A DNA stretch of 64,000 nt from Pontivivens ytuae (GCF_015679265.1 NZ_CP064942.1:1-64000); one strand, 5' to 3'; counted from the first letter of the stretch, positions 1 through 8,295 are shown. Numbers and translations: made by a program. Notes: generated by a model from the sequence alone, not told the origin.

Positions 1-1107
1 GCAGGCGGTGCCGACATAAGGCACGGTGGCGCCGCTCTCGATCAGCAGCCTTGCGACCAGAAGTTCGGAGCCCTCGTAGCCCGACAGCGTGATCGTCCCG
101 TCGATCCGGGCACCGCTCAGCGCCCCCTTGATCGCGGGCAGCACGGCGTTCTGCGCCGCCGCGACCTGCTCCGCACCGATCCCGAAGGCGTCGCCGATCG
201 CGGCGAGCCAGGCCGCCGTGCCATCATGGCCGACGGGGGCGGAGCCGAGCACCGGCCGACCGGCCTCCTCGAACACCCGGATGGAGGCGGAGTAGAACGG
301 ATGGATCGCCGCCACGGCACCGCAGTCGAGCGCGGAATAGAGCTCGCGCCACTCGCGGCACGGCACCACCGGCCCGGCGGCGAGGCCCATGGGGGCCAGC
401 ATCTGGCCGATTATCACCGGATCGGCCGGGAACATCTCACCGAGCAGCGTCACGGTCGGACGGTCGGACAGCCCGGCTTCGGGCGCGGCCACCGGCCCCG
501 CCTCGATCTCCTTGCGCGCGTAGTCGAGCATCGCGCTTGCCAGCACGTCCTTCGCCTCCGCATGGGTCGGCACGCCGAAGCCGGGGACGTCGATGCCGAC
601 GATGCGCACGCCGTTGATCTCGTCCGGCAGGAGCCGCAACGGCACGCCGGAGGCCGTGGGCACGCAAAGGTTCGTCACCACGATCGCGTCGTATTTCGCG
701 GGATCGGCCATGTCGTGGACCGCCTCGCGGATGTCCTCGAACAGCTTGCCGGTGACGAGCGTCTCGGAATTGAACGGCACGTAGCCGACGGAGCGGCGCG
801 CCCCGTAGAAATGGCTGACAAAGGTCAGGCCGTAGACACAGCAGGCCGAGCCCGACAGCACCGTGCCCACCCGCCGCATCCGCAGGCCCACGCGCAGGGA
901 GCCGAAGGCCGGGCACATGCTTTGCGGCTTGTCGTGCGGGCCCTGCGGGTAGTCGGCGGCATAGCGGTCGAGCATCTCGGATGCGCCTGCCTCCCGCGCC
1001 GCCTTCTCCATCTCCGCACCGGAATGACAGCCGAGGCCGTCCACGCCCGGGACCTGATCCGGTGTCGCGTCCCGCGGGTCGCCCATATGCCCGTCAGACA
1101 CTGTCAT
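1..1107 (-). CDS. bchY: Chlorophyllide a reductase subunit Y (BchY), truncated by window edge
   Basis: BchY is one half of the catalytic BchYZ component of chlorophyllide a reductase, which with the BchX iron protein reduces the C7=C8 bond of the chlorophyllide ring in bacteriochlorophyll a synthesis. The frame is open from an ATG at 1107 down to base 1, giving 369 residues without a stop; the family is usually near 480-500 residues, so the C-terminus lies beyond the left edge. Conserved cysteines are visible at C27, C65 and C89/C90, the region that supplies the [4Fe-4S] cluster ligands in nitrogenase-like NB proteins. The start overlaps the last codons of bchX (bchX stop at 1094-1096), implying translational coupling. 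Fourth gene of the leftward crtE-crtF-bchC-bchX-bchY unit. Identification is strong. Confidence 0.95.
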   Translation of the reverse strand, partial: MTVSDGHMGDPRDATPDQVPGVDGLGCHSGAEMEKAAREAGASEMLDRYAADYPQGPHDKPQSMCPAFGSLRVGLRMRRVGTVLSGSACCVYGLTFVSHFYGARRSVGYVPFNSETLVTGKLFEDIREAVHDMADPAKYDAIVVTNLCVPTASGVPLRLLPDEINGVRIVGIDVPGFGVPTHAEAKDVLASAMLDYARKEIEAGPVAAPEAGLSDRPTVTLLGEMFPADPVIIGQMLAPMGLAAGPVVPCREWRELYSALDCGAVAAIHPFYSASIRVFEEAGRPVLGSAPVGHDGTAAWLAAIGDAFGIGAEQVAAAQNAVLPAIKGALSGARIDGTITLSGYEGSELLVARLLIESGATVPYVGTAC

Positions 1108-2110
1108 AGACGACCTCGAGGCTTTCCTTCGGCTTCGCGTTCTTGCCGCGCATGTCCATGTCGGTGGCGGGCTCCAGCACCACGTCGCCGCCCGTGTCCT
1201 TGCTGTCGAAGAGGCCGAGCAGCCCGTCTTGATCCAGCGGCGCGGGCCGCACCGGCGGCGCACCGGCAACCGCCTCGGCAAGCCCGGCGAACAGGTCGCC
1301 CCATTGCGAGGCCGAGGTGCCGACGATCTGGTAGTTCGCGGATTTCTTGCGCAGGTCGTCGTCCTGCGGGATCGCGGCGAGGATCGGGATGTCCACGGCC
1401 TTGGCGAAGGCCTGCGCCTCGCCCGTGCCGTCATCCTTGTTGATCACCAGCCCCGCAACGCCGACATTGCCGCCCAGCTTGCGGAAATACTCCACCGCCG
1501 AGCAGACATTGTTGGCGACATAGAGGGACTGAAGGTCGTTCGAGCCGACCAGGATCACCTTCTGCGCCATGTCCCGCGCGATCGGCAGGCCGAAGCCGCC
1601 GCAGACCACGTCGCCGAGGAAATCCAACAGCACGTAGTCGAAGTCCCAATCGTGGAAGCCCAGCTTTTCGAGCAGTTCGAAGCCATGGATGATGCCGCGC
1701 CCGCCGCAGCCGCGGCCAACCTCCGGACCGCCGAGCTCCATCGCGAAGACGCCGCCGCGCTTGAAGCAGACATCGCCGATGGCGACCTCCTCGCCCGCGA
1801 GCTTCTTCTTCGTCGAGGTCTCGATGATCGTCGGGCACGCCTTGCCGCCGAAGAGCAGCGAGGTCGTGTCGGATTTCGGATCGCAGCCGATCAGCAGCAC
1901 CCGCTTGCCTTGCTCGGCCATCATGTGGCTGAGATTGGCGAGCGTGAAGGACTTGCCGATGCCGCCCTTGCCGTAGATCGCGATGATCTGGGTCTTCTTG
2001 GTGGGCTCGCCCTGCGGCACCTCCAGCGTCGGCTCGGAGGCCTCCTCGCGCAGGCGGTCGTGGTGGCTCTCCATCGCGTCGTCGCGCAGATTGGGGATGT
2101 CGAGGGTCAT
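1094..2110 (-). CDS. bchX: Chlorophyllide a reductase iron protein (BchX)
   Basis: BchX is the NifH-like ATP-dependent electron donor to BchYZ. The 338-residue product has a P-loop at residues 46-54 (YGKGGIGKS). It also has the two cysteine contexts that bind the intersubunit [4Fe-4S] cluster in NifH/BchL/BchX proteins, GRGCGGRG and GDVVCGGF. I chose the ATG at 2110 because it gives normal family length and overlaps the bchC stop as ATGA. The frame stays open upstream to 2527, but that part reads as bchC in another frame. The N-terminal ~38 residues before the P-loop are hydrophilic, as is usual for BchX compared with BchL. It is coupled to bchC upstream and bchY downstream. Confidence 0.96.
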   Translation of the reverse strand: MTLDIPNLRDDAMESHHDRLREEASEPTLEVPQGEPTKKTQIIAIYGKGGIGKSFTLANLSHMMAEQGKRVLLIGCDPKSDTTSLLFGGKACPTIIETSTKKKLAGEEVAIGDVCFKRGGVFAMELGGPEVGRGCGGRGIIHGFELLEKLGFHDWDFDYVLLDFLGDVVCGGFGLPIARDMAQKVILVGSNDLQSLYVANNVCSAVEYFRKLGGNVGVAGLVINKDDGTGEAQAFAKAVDIPILAAIPQDDDLRKKSANYQIVGTSASQWGDLFAGLAEAVAGAPPVRPAPLDQDGLLGLFDSKDTGGDVVLEPATDMDMRGKNAKPKESLEVVYDSV

Positions 2111-3048
2111 GCCGCTCCCTTCCAGTCGAGAACCATCTTCAGGCAGGCCGGATCTTCGAACGCGGTCCGGTAGGCGTCGGCTGCATCCGCAGCCGGTGCG
2201 GTGTGCGTGATCAGCCCGTCGAGGGAGAGCGCACCGCTCTCGATCAGCTCGCGCGTGGCGATCAGGTCGTCCATCGTCCACTCCGCCGCGATCCGCAGCC
2301 GCGCCTCGCGAATGAAGGCGGGCGGATAGGCGAAGGAGATCGGGGCGGCGTAGAAACCGCAGAGCACCAGTTCGCCACCCGGCTTCAGGCGCGCGATCAG
2401 GCTGTCGATGAGCGAGGCATCGCCGGTCGCATCGAAGATGCAGCCATAGCGGCGGCCCGGCTCGTCCTCCGGCGCGACGACCGGATAGCCGGTGGCACCC
2501 GATTGCCGTTTCGGATCGATCTCCCACACGGTCGGGGGCTGGCCGCCTGCCGCGATGGTGAGCCGGGCGAGCAGCCGTCCGACCACGCCGTGACCGACGA
2601 TCAGGTCCGGGAGTTCGTGGTTCAGCCCGGCCAGCGCATGGCGCGCCGTGGCGGCGAGCGCGATCAACGTGCTCTCCGCCCCCAGGCCGTCATCGATTCG
2701 AAGCAGTCGCTCGGGATCGGTCGCGATGTGAGAGGCCGCGCCGCCGAAAAGGCCGCGGACCTTGCCGTAGCAACTCGCCCCGGGAACGAAGACCCGGTCG
2801 CCGGGCCGGACGGCAGCGCCAGGGACCGCCTCGACCACCTCGCCGGTGGCCTCGTAGCCCGGAACCAACGGATAGCCCATACCCGGAAAGCCCGGCATGC
2901 GGCCGGTCCAGAACAGCTTTTCGGTGCCGGTCGAGACGCCGGAATAGTCCACCTCGACCACTGCGCAGGGACCGTCGCCGGGGTCGAGCGGCAACGTCTC
3001 GACCGACAGATCTCCAGGTCCTTGCAAAATGACGGCACGTGTTTCCAC
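2107..3048 (-). CDS. bchC: 3-hydroxyethyl bacteriochlorophyllide a dehydrogenase (BchC)
   Basis: BchC oxidises the C-3 1-hydroxyethyl side chain to the acetyl group of bacteriochlorophyllide a. It is a medium-chain dehydrogenase/reductase-like protein; the GroES-like N-terminal fold is recognisable from [12 protein letters not shown] and the following [13 protein letters not shown] place the start at GTG 3048, giving 313 residues beginning VETRAV, because BchC homologues begin at this point and a GGGAGGG ribosome site lies just upstream. The frame remains open to ATG 3096 without extra homology. The short space up to crtF carries a TTGACA hexamer and two TGT-N12-ACA operators, so this gene has its own redox/light-repressed promoter besides read-through from crtEF. 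Confidence 0.95.
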   Translation of the reverse strand: METRAVILQGPGDLSVETLPLDPGDGPCAVVEVDYSGVSTGTEKLFWTGRMPGFPGMGYPLVPGYEATGEVVEAVPGAAVRPGDRVFVPGASCYGKVRGLFGGAASHIATDPERLLRIDDGLGAESTLIALAATARHALAGLNHELPDLIVGHGVVGRLLARLTIAAGGQPPTVWEIDPKRQSGATGYPVVAPEDEPGRRYGCIFDATGDASLIDSLIARLKPGGELVLCGFYAAPISFAYPPAFIREARLRIAAEWTMDDLIATRELIESGALSLDGLITHTAPAADAADAYRTAFEDPACLKMVLDWKGAA

Positions 3049-3120
3049 GACATCGCCCTCCCGAAATTCGGCGCCATGTCCCGACGCCTGCCGCAACGTT
3101 CGATGGATGTGCGGCCTTTA

Positions 3121-3138
3121 TGTCAGCTTAAATGGACA
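3121..3138. promoter_or_regulatory. PpsR/CrtJ operator, bchC proximal site
   Basis: TGTCAGCTTAAATGGACA fits TGT-N12-ACA exactly. It lies between bchC and crtF and would cover the -10 region of the bchC promoter. Confidence 0.8.
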
Positions 3139-3152
3139 GGTGTATCTGTCAA
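3121..3152 (-). promoter_or_regulatory. bchC promoter (-35 TTGACA)
   Basis: On the reverse strand a perfect TTGACA occupies 3147-3152, inside the distal operator; a weak -10 (TAAGCT, 16-bp spacing) falls in the proximal operator. Repressor binding to both boxes would occlude both promoter elements. Confidence 0.6.
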
Positions 3153-3164
3153 CAAATTTGGACA
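3147..3164. promoter_or_regulatory. PpsR/CrtJ operator, bchC distal site
   Basis: TGTCAACAAATTTGGACA fits TGT-N12-ACA exactly and is separated by 8 bp from the neighbouring box. This is the paired arrangement known for CrtJ on the bchC promoter of Rhodobacter capsulatus. Confidence 0.82.
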
Positions 3165-3165
3165 G

Positions 3166-4284
3166 TCAGCTCTGTCTGCGCGCCGTGACAACCTGCGTGA
3201 TGAAGGGACGGCCCATGCGCGGCGTCCGGATATCGGCGAAACCGGCCTCGCGCAGGAACGCCGCGTGCTCCGCCGGACTGCGGGGGCGACCGGTGGTCAT
3301 GGCGAGCGTGTAGAAGCCGAAATAGGCGTCTCCCGCCCTTTCGGGCCGCGCACCGCCGGACATCGGTTCGGAGATGATGATCCGGCCACCTGCGGGCAGC
3401 GTGGCGAAGACCTTGGCGAGCAACGCGCGCACGGCGTCATCGTCGTGATCATAAAGCACCCGGACGAGGCTGATCGCATCCGCCCCTTCCGGCAGCGCAT
3501 CGGTGCGGAAGCTGCCGGGTACGACCTGCAGGCGCGGCGCGGCCTCCGCGCGCGCGACCACGTCGGGAAGGTCGAACAGCGTCGCCTCCATCCCCGGCGC
3601 CTCAGCGAGCGCCGCGCGCAGGAAGGCACCGGTGCCACCCCCGACATCCATCAAATGCCGCACATCTTTGAGGTCGATGGCGCGCAGCGTCTCCTCCGAC
3701 ACCAGCGCCTGGGAGGAGGCCATGAGGCGCGAGTAGATCCCGGCGACCGGGGCCGCGACCTCGGCATCGCCCATGACATAAGGCCAGAACTGGGCAAGCT
3801 CCGGCTCCGCCTCGCCCCGCAGCAGCGCCACGGGGTCGGCGAGGTCACGGTAGAAGAGGGCATGGTGCCGGATCATATCGCCGAGCCCGGGCACCCCGGC
3901 GACCGCGGCCCCAAGATCGCCGAGCCGGTAGCCCTCCCCCTCCCGCCGCAGCAGATCGAGGGACGCGGCCGCCTGCGCGAGGCGGCGGGCGCTGCCCTCA
4001 GGCAGGTCCGCGCGCGCCGCGATCTCGGAAATGGAGACGGCCCGAGGACCGATCCAGGAGAAGAGATCGAGCTCCACGCAGGCTAGAAGCACTTGAGAAT
4101 AAACGAAACCCGCGACGAGATCGTGGAGCCGCTCCGCCTCCCGCCGGGCGCGCCTCCGCGTCGCCCAATGGCCCGCGGCCCAGCTTTGAAAGGACGGAGA
4201 GGCGATGCGGTCGAGCCGCCAGGCCTGCCAGCGCGCCCTCAGTCCCCGCGGTCGCGGGCGCAGATCAGACGAGATCGCGGACAA
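3166..4284 (-). CDS. crtF: Demethylspheroidene O-methyltransferase (CrtF)
   Basis: CrtF methylates the C-1 hydroxyl of demethylspheroidene with S-adenosylmethionine in the spheroidene pathway. The product carries the SAM-binding glycine motif DVGGGTG about 210-220 residues in and the conserved N-terminal DLVAGFVYSQVL segment. Start choice is difficult. Homology begins about 15-20 residues before RWQAWR, but there is no in-frame ATG or GTG nearby. The best candidate is TTG at 4284, which gives 372 residues (family roughly 370-395) and a 20-bp overlap with the end of crtE. No clear ribosome site precedes it, so coupling to crtE is likely. The frame stays open to ATG 4482, but that extension is crtE read out of frame. 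Function is confident, start is not. Confidence 0.9.
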   Translation of the reverse strand: MSAISSDLRPRPRGLRARWQAWRLDRIASPSFQSWAAGHWATRRRARREAERLHDLVAGFVYSQVLLACVELDLFSWIGPRAVSISEIAARADLPEGSARRLAQAAASLDLLRREGEGYRLGDLGAAVAGVPGLGDMIRHHALFYRDLADPVALLRGEAEPELAQFWPYVMGDAEVAAPVAGIYSRLMASSQALVSEETLRAIDLKDVRHLMDVGGGTGAFLRAALAEAPGMEATLFDLPDVVARAEAAPRLQVVPGSFRTDALPEGADAISLVRVLYDHDDDAVRALLAKVFATLPAGGRIIISEPMSGGARPERAGDAYFGFYTLAMTTGRPRSPAEHAAFLREAGFADIRTPRMGRPFITQVVTARRQS

Positions 4285-5134
4285 GGGACACAGGCATGAT
4301 CTGAGCGGCCTGCCGCCGGACCATCTCGCAAAGCTGCGCCTCGCCCGGACAGGAGGGAATCGAGGCGATCGCCCCCCCGAGGATGTCGTCGAGCCGCGCA
4401 ACCGCGCCCTCCACTCCCAGCTCTGCGACGGCGTTGGGCCGCCCGAGGGCCGCGTCCTGCCCGCAAGGCTTGCCGAGCGCATCGGCGTCCATCAACGCAT
4501 CGCGCAGATCGTCGGCAACCTGGAACGCCTCGCCGATCCGAGCACCGAGCTCGACCCAGGGCTCCGCATCCTCCCCGGCAGCAAGCGCGCCCATGGTGGT
4601 CGCGGCGACGAAGAGAGAGCCGGTCTTGGCGCGGTGGTAGGCGGCGAGGTCGACCTCGGTCTCACTCTCCCACCCCTGCCCGGCGCAGATCCCATGCGGC
4701 ATGCCCGTGGCGCGCGCGAGCGCTCCGGTCAGGCGCAGGGCCGACAGCGGCTCCGCCTCCCCCGCGCGCGACAACACATCGAACGCCGCGAGGATGAGTG
4801 CGTCGCCCGCCAGAACCGCCAGCGGCTCCCCGAAGGCCACATGCACTGAGGGCTTGCCGCGCCGCATATCGGCATCGTCGAAGCACGGCAGGTCGTCGTG
4901 GACGAGGCTCGCGCAATGGATCAGCTCCAGCGCAGCACAGGCCGCGTCCGTGAGGCTCGGCACCGGATCGCCGCAAGCGCGTGCGACGGCGTGGCAGATC
5001 GTGGGACGAATGCGCGCGCCGCCCGGCAGCACCGCATGGCGCAAGGCGGCAGCGAGGCGCGGCGGAGCGCCCGGCCCCTCCGCGCGGGTGAGCGCCGCCC
5101 CAATGGCCGCTTCGATCCGATCGCGCGATGGCAT
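4265..5134 (-). CDS. crtE: Geranylgeranyl diphosphate synthase (CrtE)
   Basis: CrtE condenses isopentenyl-PP units to geranylgeranyl-PP, the precursor for carotenoids and for the bacteriochlorophyll tail. The 289-residue product has the first aspartate-rich motif at D80-D87 (DDLPCFDD), followed by RRGKPS, and the second at 208-212 (DDLRD), which bind magnesium-diphosphate. ATG 5134 is chosen for the GGGAGGGCGCC ribosome site and normal length; the frame extends to 5494 without homology. It is the first gene of the leftward arm. It diverges from crtD across a region holding two TGT-N12-ACA operators. Confidence 0.96.
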   Translation of the reverse strand: MPSRDRIEAAIGAALTRAEGPGAPPRLAAALRHAVLPGGARIRPTICHAVARACGDPVPSLTDAACAALELIHCASLVHDDLPCFDDADMRRGKPSVHVAFGEPLAVLAGDALILAAFDVLSRAGEAEPLSALRLTGALARATGMPHGICAGQGWESETEVDLAAYHRAKTGSLFVAATTMGALAAGEDAEPWVELGARIGEAFQVADDLRDALMDADALGKPCGQDAALGRPNAVAELGVEGAVARLDDILGGAIASIPSCPGEAQLCEMVRRQAAQIMPVSLVRDLV

Positions 5135-5149
5135 GGCGCCCTCCCCAAA

Positions 5150-5167
5150 TGTAACTTCTGGATTACA
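5150..5167. promoter_or_regulatory. PpsR/CrtJ operator, crtE side
   Basis: TGTAACTTCTGGATTACA fits TGT-N12-ACA with the extended TGTAA...TTACA palindrome. It is 16 bp upstream of the crtE start. Confidence 0.82.
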
Positions 5168-5174
5168 TCCAGAA

Positions 5175-5192
5175 TGTAACTTAGTCTGGACA
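5175..5192. promoter_or_regulatory. PpsR/CrtJ operator, crtD side
   Basis: TGTAACTTAGTCTGGACA fits TGT-N12-ACA and is separated from the crtE-side box by 7 bp. Both boxes share TGTAACTT, giving a 25-bp period. Confidence 0.82.
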
Positions 5193-5221
5193 GCAGGCGG
5201 ATGCCTGTCAACCGGAGGCGC

Positions 5222-6778
5222 ATGCAACAGCAGCCCACCCTCATCGTCGGAGCCGGGATCGGCGGCCTCGCCGCCGCCGTGGTGCTGTCGGCAGCCGGGG
5301 AGCGGGTCATCCTGATCGACCGCCACGATCATCCCGGCGGGAAGATGCGGGCCGTGCCCACCATGGCCGGTCCCGCCGATGCCGGGCCGACGGTGCTGAC
5401 GATGCGGAGCGTGTTCGACCGGATCTGCGCCGCCGCCGGAACACGGCTCGAAGACCACGTCCGCCTGCGCAGCGCGCCCATCGTGGCGCGGCACTTCTGG
5501 ACGGATGGCAGCACGCTGGACCTGAGCGGGGACCCCGCGCAGGACTCAGAGAACGTCGCCGCGTTCGGCGGACCCGAGGCTGCGCGGGCGTTCCAGCGGT
5601 TTCACGCGGAGGCGACGCAGCTCTTCGAGGCGTTCGAAGGTCCGATGATGCAGGCCCCGCGCCCGCGCCTCGGACCACTGGCGCTGGCGGCGGCGCGCCC
5701 CGCCCTGCTCCCGGCACTGGCGCCGCGCAGCCTTGCCCAGCATCTCGCGCGCCGGTTCGAGGATCCGCGGCTGCGCCAGCTCTTCGGCCGCTACGCCACC
5801 TATGTGGGTGGCCGCCCTGATGCGGCACCCGCGGTTCTCGCCCTGATCTGGGCGGCGGAGGCGCAAGGGGTCTGGGCCGTCGACGGCGGCATGCACCGGC
5901 TCGCCGAGGCGCTCGCCGATATCGCGGTGTCGCGGGGCGCGGAGCTCTGGCTCGGCTGCCACGTCGCGGGGCTGGAGGTCGAGGGCGGCCACGCCACCGG
6001 CGTCACGCTCTCCGACGGGACGCGGATCGCGGCGGGGCGCGTGCTCTTCAACGGCGATCCGGCGGCCCTGCGCCACGGGTTGCTGGGACCGACCGCCTGC
6101 ACCGCGGTACCGCGCGCTGCAGTGACGCCGCGCTCCCTCTCCGCCCATGTCTGGAGCTTCGCCGCCCAGCCGCAGGGCCGCCCCCTCGCCCATCACAACG
6201 TGTTCTTCGGTGCCGACCCGCGGACGGAGTTCGGCCCGCTCGCCCACGGCGCGATGCCCGAGGATCCCACGCTCTACGTCTGCGCGCAGGATCGCGGTAC
6301 CGGCACGCCCGACGGCCCCGAACGCTTCGAAATCATCATGAACGCCCCGCCCGCCACGGGCCCCACGACGGAGGAGGAGATCGCGCGATGCCGGAAGGAG
6401 ACCTTCGCGACACTGATGCGCCACGGTTTGAGCTTCGACCCGGAGCCGCCGGACAGCACGCTGACGACACCGGCGGACTTCGCGACGCTCTTCCCCGGAT
6501 CGGACGGATCGCTTTACGGGCGGAGCCCGCACGGACTGATGGCGCCATTCCGGAGGCCCACGGCGCGCAGCCGGATCACGGGCCTCTATCTCTGCGGCGG
6601 CGGCGTGCATCCGGGAGCAGGGGTACCGATGGCGGCACGCTCCGGTCTGCACGCGGCCGAGGCGATCTTGAGCGACCGTGCTTCGACCTCCACGTCCCCG
6701 CAGACGGCTACGCCTGGTGGTACGTGGACGGGCTCAGCGACTGCGGGCGCTACGGCATCTCGATCATCGCCTTCATAG
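5222..6778 (+). CDS. crtD: 1-hydroxycarotenoid 3,4-desaturase / methoxyneurosporene dehydrogenase (CrtD)
   Basis: CrtD introduces the 3,4 double bond in hydroxy- or methoxy-neurosporene. The 518-residue product has the FAD dinucleotide-binding motif VGAGIGGLAAA at residues 9-19 and the C-terminal carotenoid-desaturase signature GLYLCGGGVHPGAGVP. I prefer ATG 5222, preceded by GGAGG, over ATG 5201, which lies only 9 bp after an operator and has its G-rich tract directly abutting the codon. The last ~18-20 codons run out of frame over the beginning of crtC, so the two genes overlap. The extreme C-terminus is Ser/Thr-rich and poorly conserved, as expected for an overlap-encoded tail. Confidence 0.94.
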   Translation: MQQQPTLIVGAGIGGLAAAVVLSAAGERVILIDRHDHPGGKMRAVPTMAGPADAGPTVLTMRSVFDRICAAAGTRLEDHVRLRSAPIVARHFWTDGSTLDLSGDPAQDSENVAAFGGPEAARAFQRFHAEATQLFEAFEGPMMQAPRPRLGPLALAAARPALLPALAPRSLAQHLARRFEDPRLRQLFGRYATYVGGRPDAAPAVLALIWAAEAQGVWAVDGGMHRLAEALADIAVSRGAELWLGCHVAGLEVEGGHATGVTLSDGTRIAAGRVLFNGDPAALRHGLLGPTACTAVPRAAVTPRSLSAHVWSFAAQPQGRPLAHHNVFFGADPRTEFGPLAHGAMPEDPTLYVCAQDRGTGTPDGPERFEIIMNAPPATGPTTEEEIARCRKETFATLMRHGLSFDPEPPDSTLTTPADFATLFPGSDGSLYGRSPHGLMAPFRRPTARSRITGLYLCGGGVHPGAGVPMAARSGLHAAEAILSDRASTSTSPQTATPGGTWTGSATAGATASRSSPS

Positions 6779-7596
6779 GCTCGGTCTTCTCGCCCTGGTA
6801 CCGCTGGGCGGGGCGACGGGATCCGGCGAACCACTGCTGCATCAACGTCGCCACTTACGGTGCGGGCGGACGCTGGACGATGACCGAGCGGGGGCGCAGC
6901 GCCCTTGATCTGGAGGAGGACAGCATCGCGGTCGGCCCCTCCCACCTGCGCTGGACCGGCGATCATCTGGAGATCTCGGTGGATGAACGCGCGACGCCCT
7001 ACGGCACCCGGATGCGCGGTACGATCCGGCTGCATCCGACGGCGCTGACGGACGCGGAGGTTGTGCTGACGCCCGAGGGCACCCATGTCTGGCGGCCCTT
7101 CGCCCCGACCGCGCGGATCGAGGTCGACTGGCGCTCGGGCGGGGTGAACTGGTCCGGCCACGGCTATTTCGACGCGAATTTCGGGACGCGGGCGCTGGAG
7201 GACGACTTTTCCTACTGGACCTGGGGGCGGTTCCCGCACGGCGACGGTTCGGTCGCGTTCTATGACGCCGATCGGCGAGACGGGACGAGCCTGGAGACCG
7301 CGCTCGCCTTCGGGCCTGATGGCAACGTGGCGCGGACCGAGGCGCCACCGAAGACGCGGCTGCGGCGGAGCCTCTGGACCGTCCGGCGCGAGACCCGCTG
7401 CGATCCGGGCGCAACCCCGCGGCAGGTCCAGGCGATGCTGGATGCGCCGTTCTACACCCGCTCGGCGGTGGAGACGGTTGTGGACGGCGAGACGGTGACC
7501 GGCGTCCACGAAGCGCTCGACCTGCGCCGCTTCGCCTCGCCGCTTCTGAAGCCGATGCTGGCGGTGCGGGTGCCAAGGCGGACGAAGTGGCGGTGA
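6724..7596 (+). CDS. crtC: Hydroxyneurosporene synthase / carotenoid 1,2-hydratase (CrtC), start unresolved
   Basis: CrtC hydrates the terminal 1,2 double bond of neurosporene-type carotenoids, the first step from neurosporene toward spheroidene. IIAFIGSVFSPWY and the following NHCCINVATYG are strong CrtC signatures. I give GTG 6724 (290 residues) as the first usable start. However, the frame continues to read family-like sequence upstream (FDLHVP, DGYAWWYVDG) to about 6682, and there is no in-frame ATG, GTG, TTG or even ATH codon between 6661 and 6723. The genuine N-terminus is therefore uncertain: either GTG 6724 is used, with some conserved residues lost, or initiation is unconventional. 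It overlaps the crtD tail and is very probably translationally coupled to it. Confidence 0.88.
   Translation: MDGLSDCGRYGISIIAFIGSVFSPWYRWAGRRDPANHCCINVATYGAGGRWTMTERGRSALDLEEDSIAVGPSHLRWTGDHLEISVDERATPYGTRMRGTIRLHPTALTDAEVVLTPEGTHVWRPFAPTARIEVDWRSGGVNWSGHGYFDANFGTRALEDDFSYWTWGRFPHGDGSVAFYDADRRDGTSLETALAFGPDGNVARTEAPPKTRLRRSLWTVRRETRCDPGATPRQVQAMLDAPFYTRSAVETVVDGETVTGVHEALDLRRFASPLLKPMLAVRVPRRTKWR
6999..7000. other. No additional gene in crtC interior (antisense frames are shadows)
   Basis: Open frames on the opposite strand across crtC (for example 6586-7734) have Arg/Pro/Ala-rich composition typical of antisense reading of GC-rich coding DNA. They show no recognisable motif. Confidence 0.3.
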
Positions 7597-7616
7597 GACG
7601 TCGAATATCCGTTCCG

Positions 7617-7634
7617 CCCGGCTGACAGGCCGGG
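7617..7634. terminator. GC-rich hairpin after crtC (weak)
   Basis: CCCGGC / GCCGGG arms of 6 bp around a 6-nt loop lie 20 bp after the crtC stop, in the 177-bp space where crtC and tspO converge. There is no T-tract, so an intrinsic terminator is only suggested. Confidence 0.3.
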
Positions 7635-7734
7635 CCGCGCCCGACCTCCCCCCGGAGGGCGCGCTGGCGATGTCGGATGCAGAATGCACGACATGAGTGC
7701 TTGAGAGCGCGGATCTATCAAATCTGTGCCGCAA

Positions 7735-7754
7735 GCGCCCTCCAGGTCGGGCGC
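7735..7754. terminator. Second hairpin between crtC and tspO (weak)
   Basis: GCGCCC and GGGCGC arms flank an 8-nt loop, 20 bp beyond the tspO stop in the tspO reading direction. It lacks a T-run on either side. It could serve as a terminator or mRNA-stability stem for the crtIB-tspO transcript. Confidence 0.3.
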
Positions 7755-7773
7755 GACCCTCAGCGCTTCAGAC

Positions 7774-8238
7774 CTAAGCCGCCACCGGCTCCGGGTTCCG
7801 CCGCCAGATCGACAGGTTCAGCGCGCCCGCATAGCTTACCCACACCAGATACGGCACGAAGAGCCAGCCCGAGAGCGGATCGAGGCCGAAGAGCGCCACC
7901 ATGGTCGCCGCCACCGACAGCCAGAGCCCGATCAGCACCGCCATTCCGCCCCCCAGCCGCCGCAGACCGAAGAAGATCGGCGTCCAGAGCGTGTTGAACG
8001 CGATCTGCACGCCCCACAGGATCAGAGCGTAGTCCGCCCCCTCCTGCCCCACGACCCGCGCCGGTGCCACTGAGATCGCGATGTAGAGCAGCGTCCAGGC
8101 CACCGGAAACAGCCAGTCGGGCGGCGTCCAGGCGGGCTTGTCGAGGCGGTCGTACCAATCGCCCGGCGGAAACATCGCGCCGGTCGTGGCGGCCGCACCG
8201 CACGCGGTCAGGAAGAGGGCGAAAGCGATCCAGTCCAT
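7774..8238 (-). CDS. tspO: TspO/CrtK tryptophan-rich sensory protein
   Basis: TspO (CrtK) is an outer-membrane-associated or integral membrane tetrapyrrole-binding protein of the TspO/MBR (peripheral benzodiazepine receptor) family. In Rhodobacter sphaeroides it modulates photosynthesis gene expression in response to oxygen. The 154-residue product has the expected five hydrophobic segments and is rich in Trp. It shows the family block PAWTPPDWLFPVAWTLLY near residues 35-52. It lies 57 bp downstream of crtB in the same direction, the usual crtI-crtB-tspO order, and is the last gene before the convergence with crtC. Confidence 0.95.
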   Translation of the reverse strand: MDWIAFALFLTACGAAATTGAMFPPGDWYDRLDKPAWTPPDWLFPVAWTLLYIAISVAPARVVGQEGADYALILWGVQIAFNTLWTPIFFGLRRLGGGMAVLIGLWLSVAATMVALFGLDPLSGWLFVPYLVWVSYAGALNLSIWRRNPEPVAA

Positions 8239-8295
8239 GGGAGCCTCGGTCGGTTACGCCCGGCCAAATGCCCCGGCCCCCGGAGAAGTCCAGCG

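Noticed and set aside
1229..2173. 314-residue + strand frame over bchX
   Set aside because: It is the antisense shadow of bchX, which has clear NifH-type motifs and correct length.
2110..2527. N-terminal extension of bchX to ATG 2527
   Set aside because: The extension is bchC coding sequence in another frame; ATG 2110 gives normal BchX length and couples to the bchC stop.
6999..7000. Placeholder-like interior entry in the crtC gene
   Set aside because: Recorded only to note that antisense frames over crtC are not genes; it is not a feature of biological interest.
7597..7773. Small gene between crtC and tspO
   Set aside because: Short frames here lack ribosome sites and homology; the region only holds two weak hairpins.
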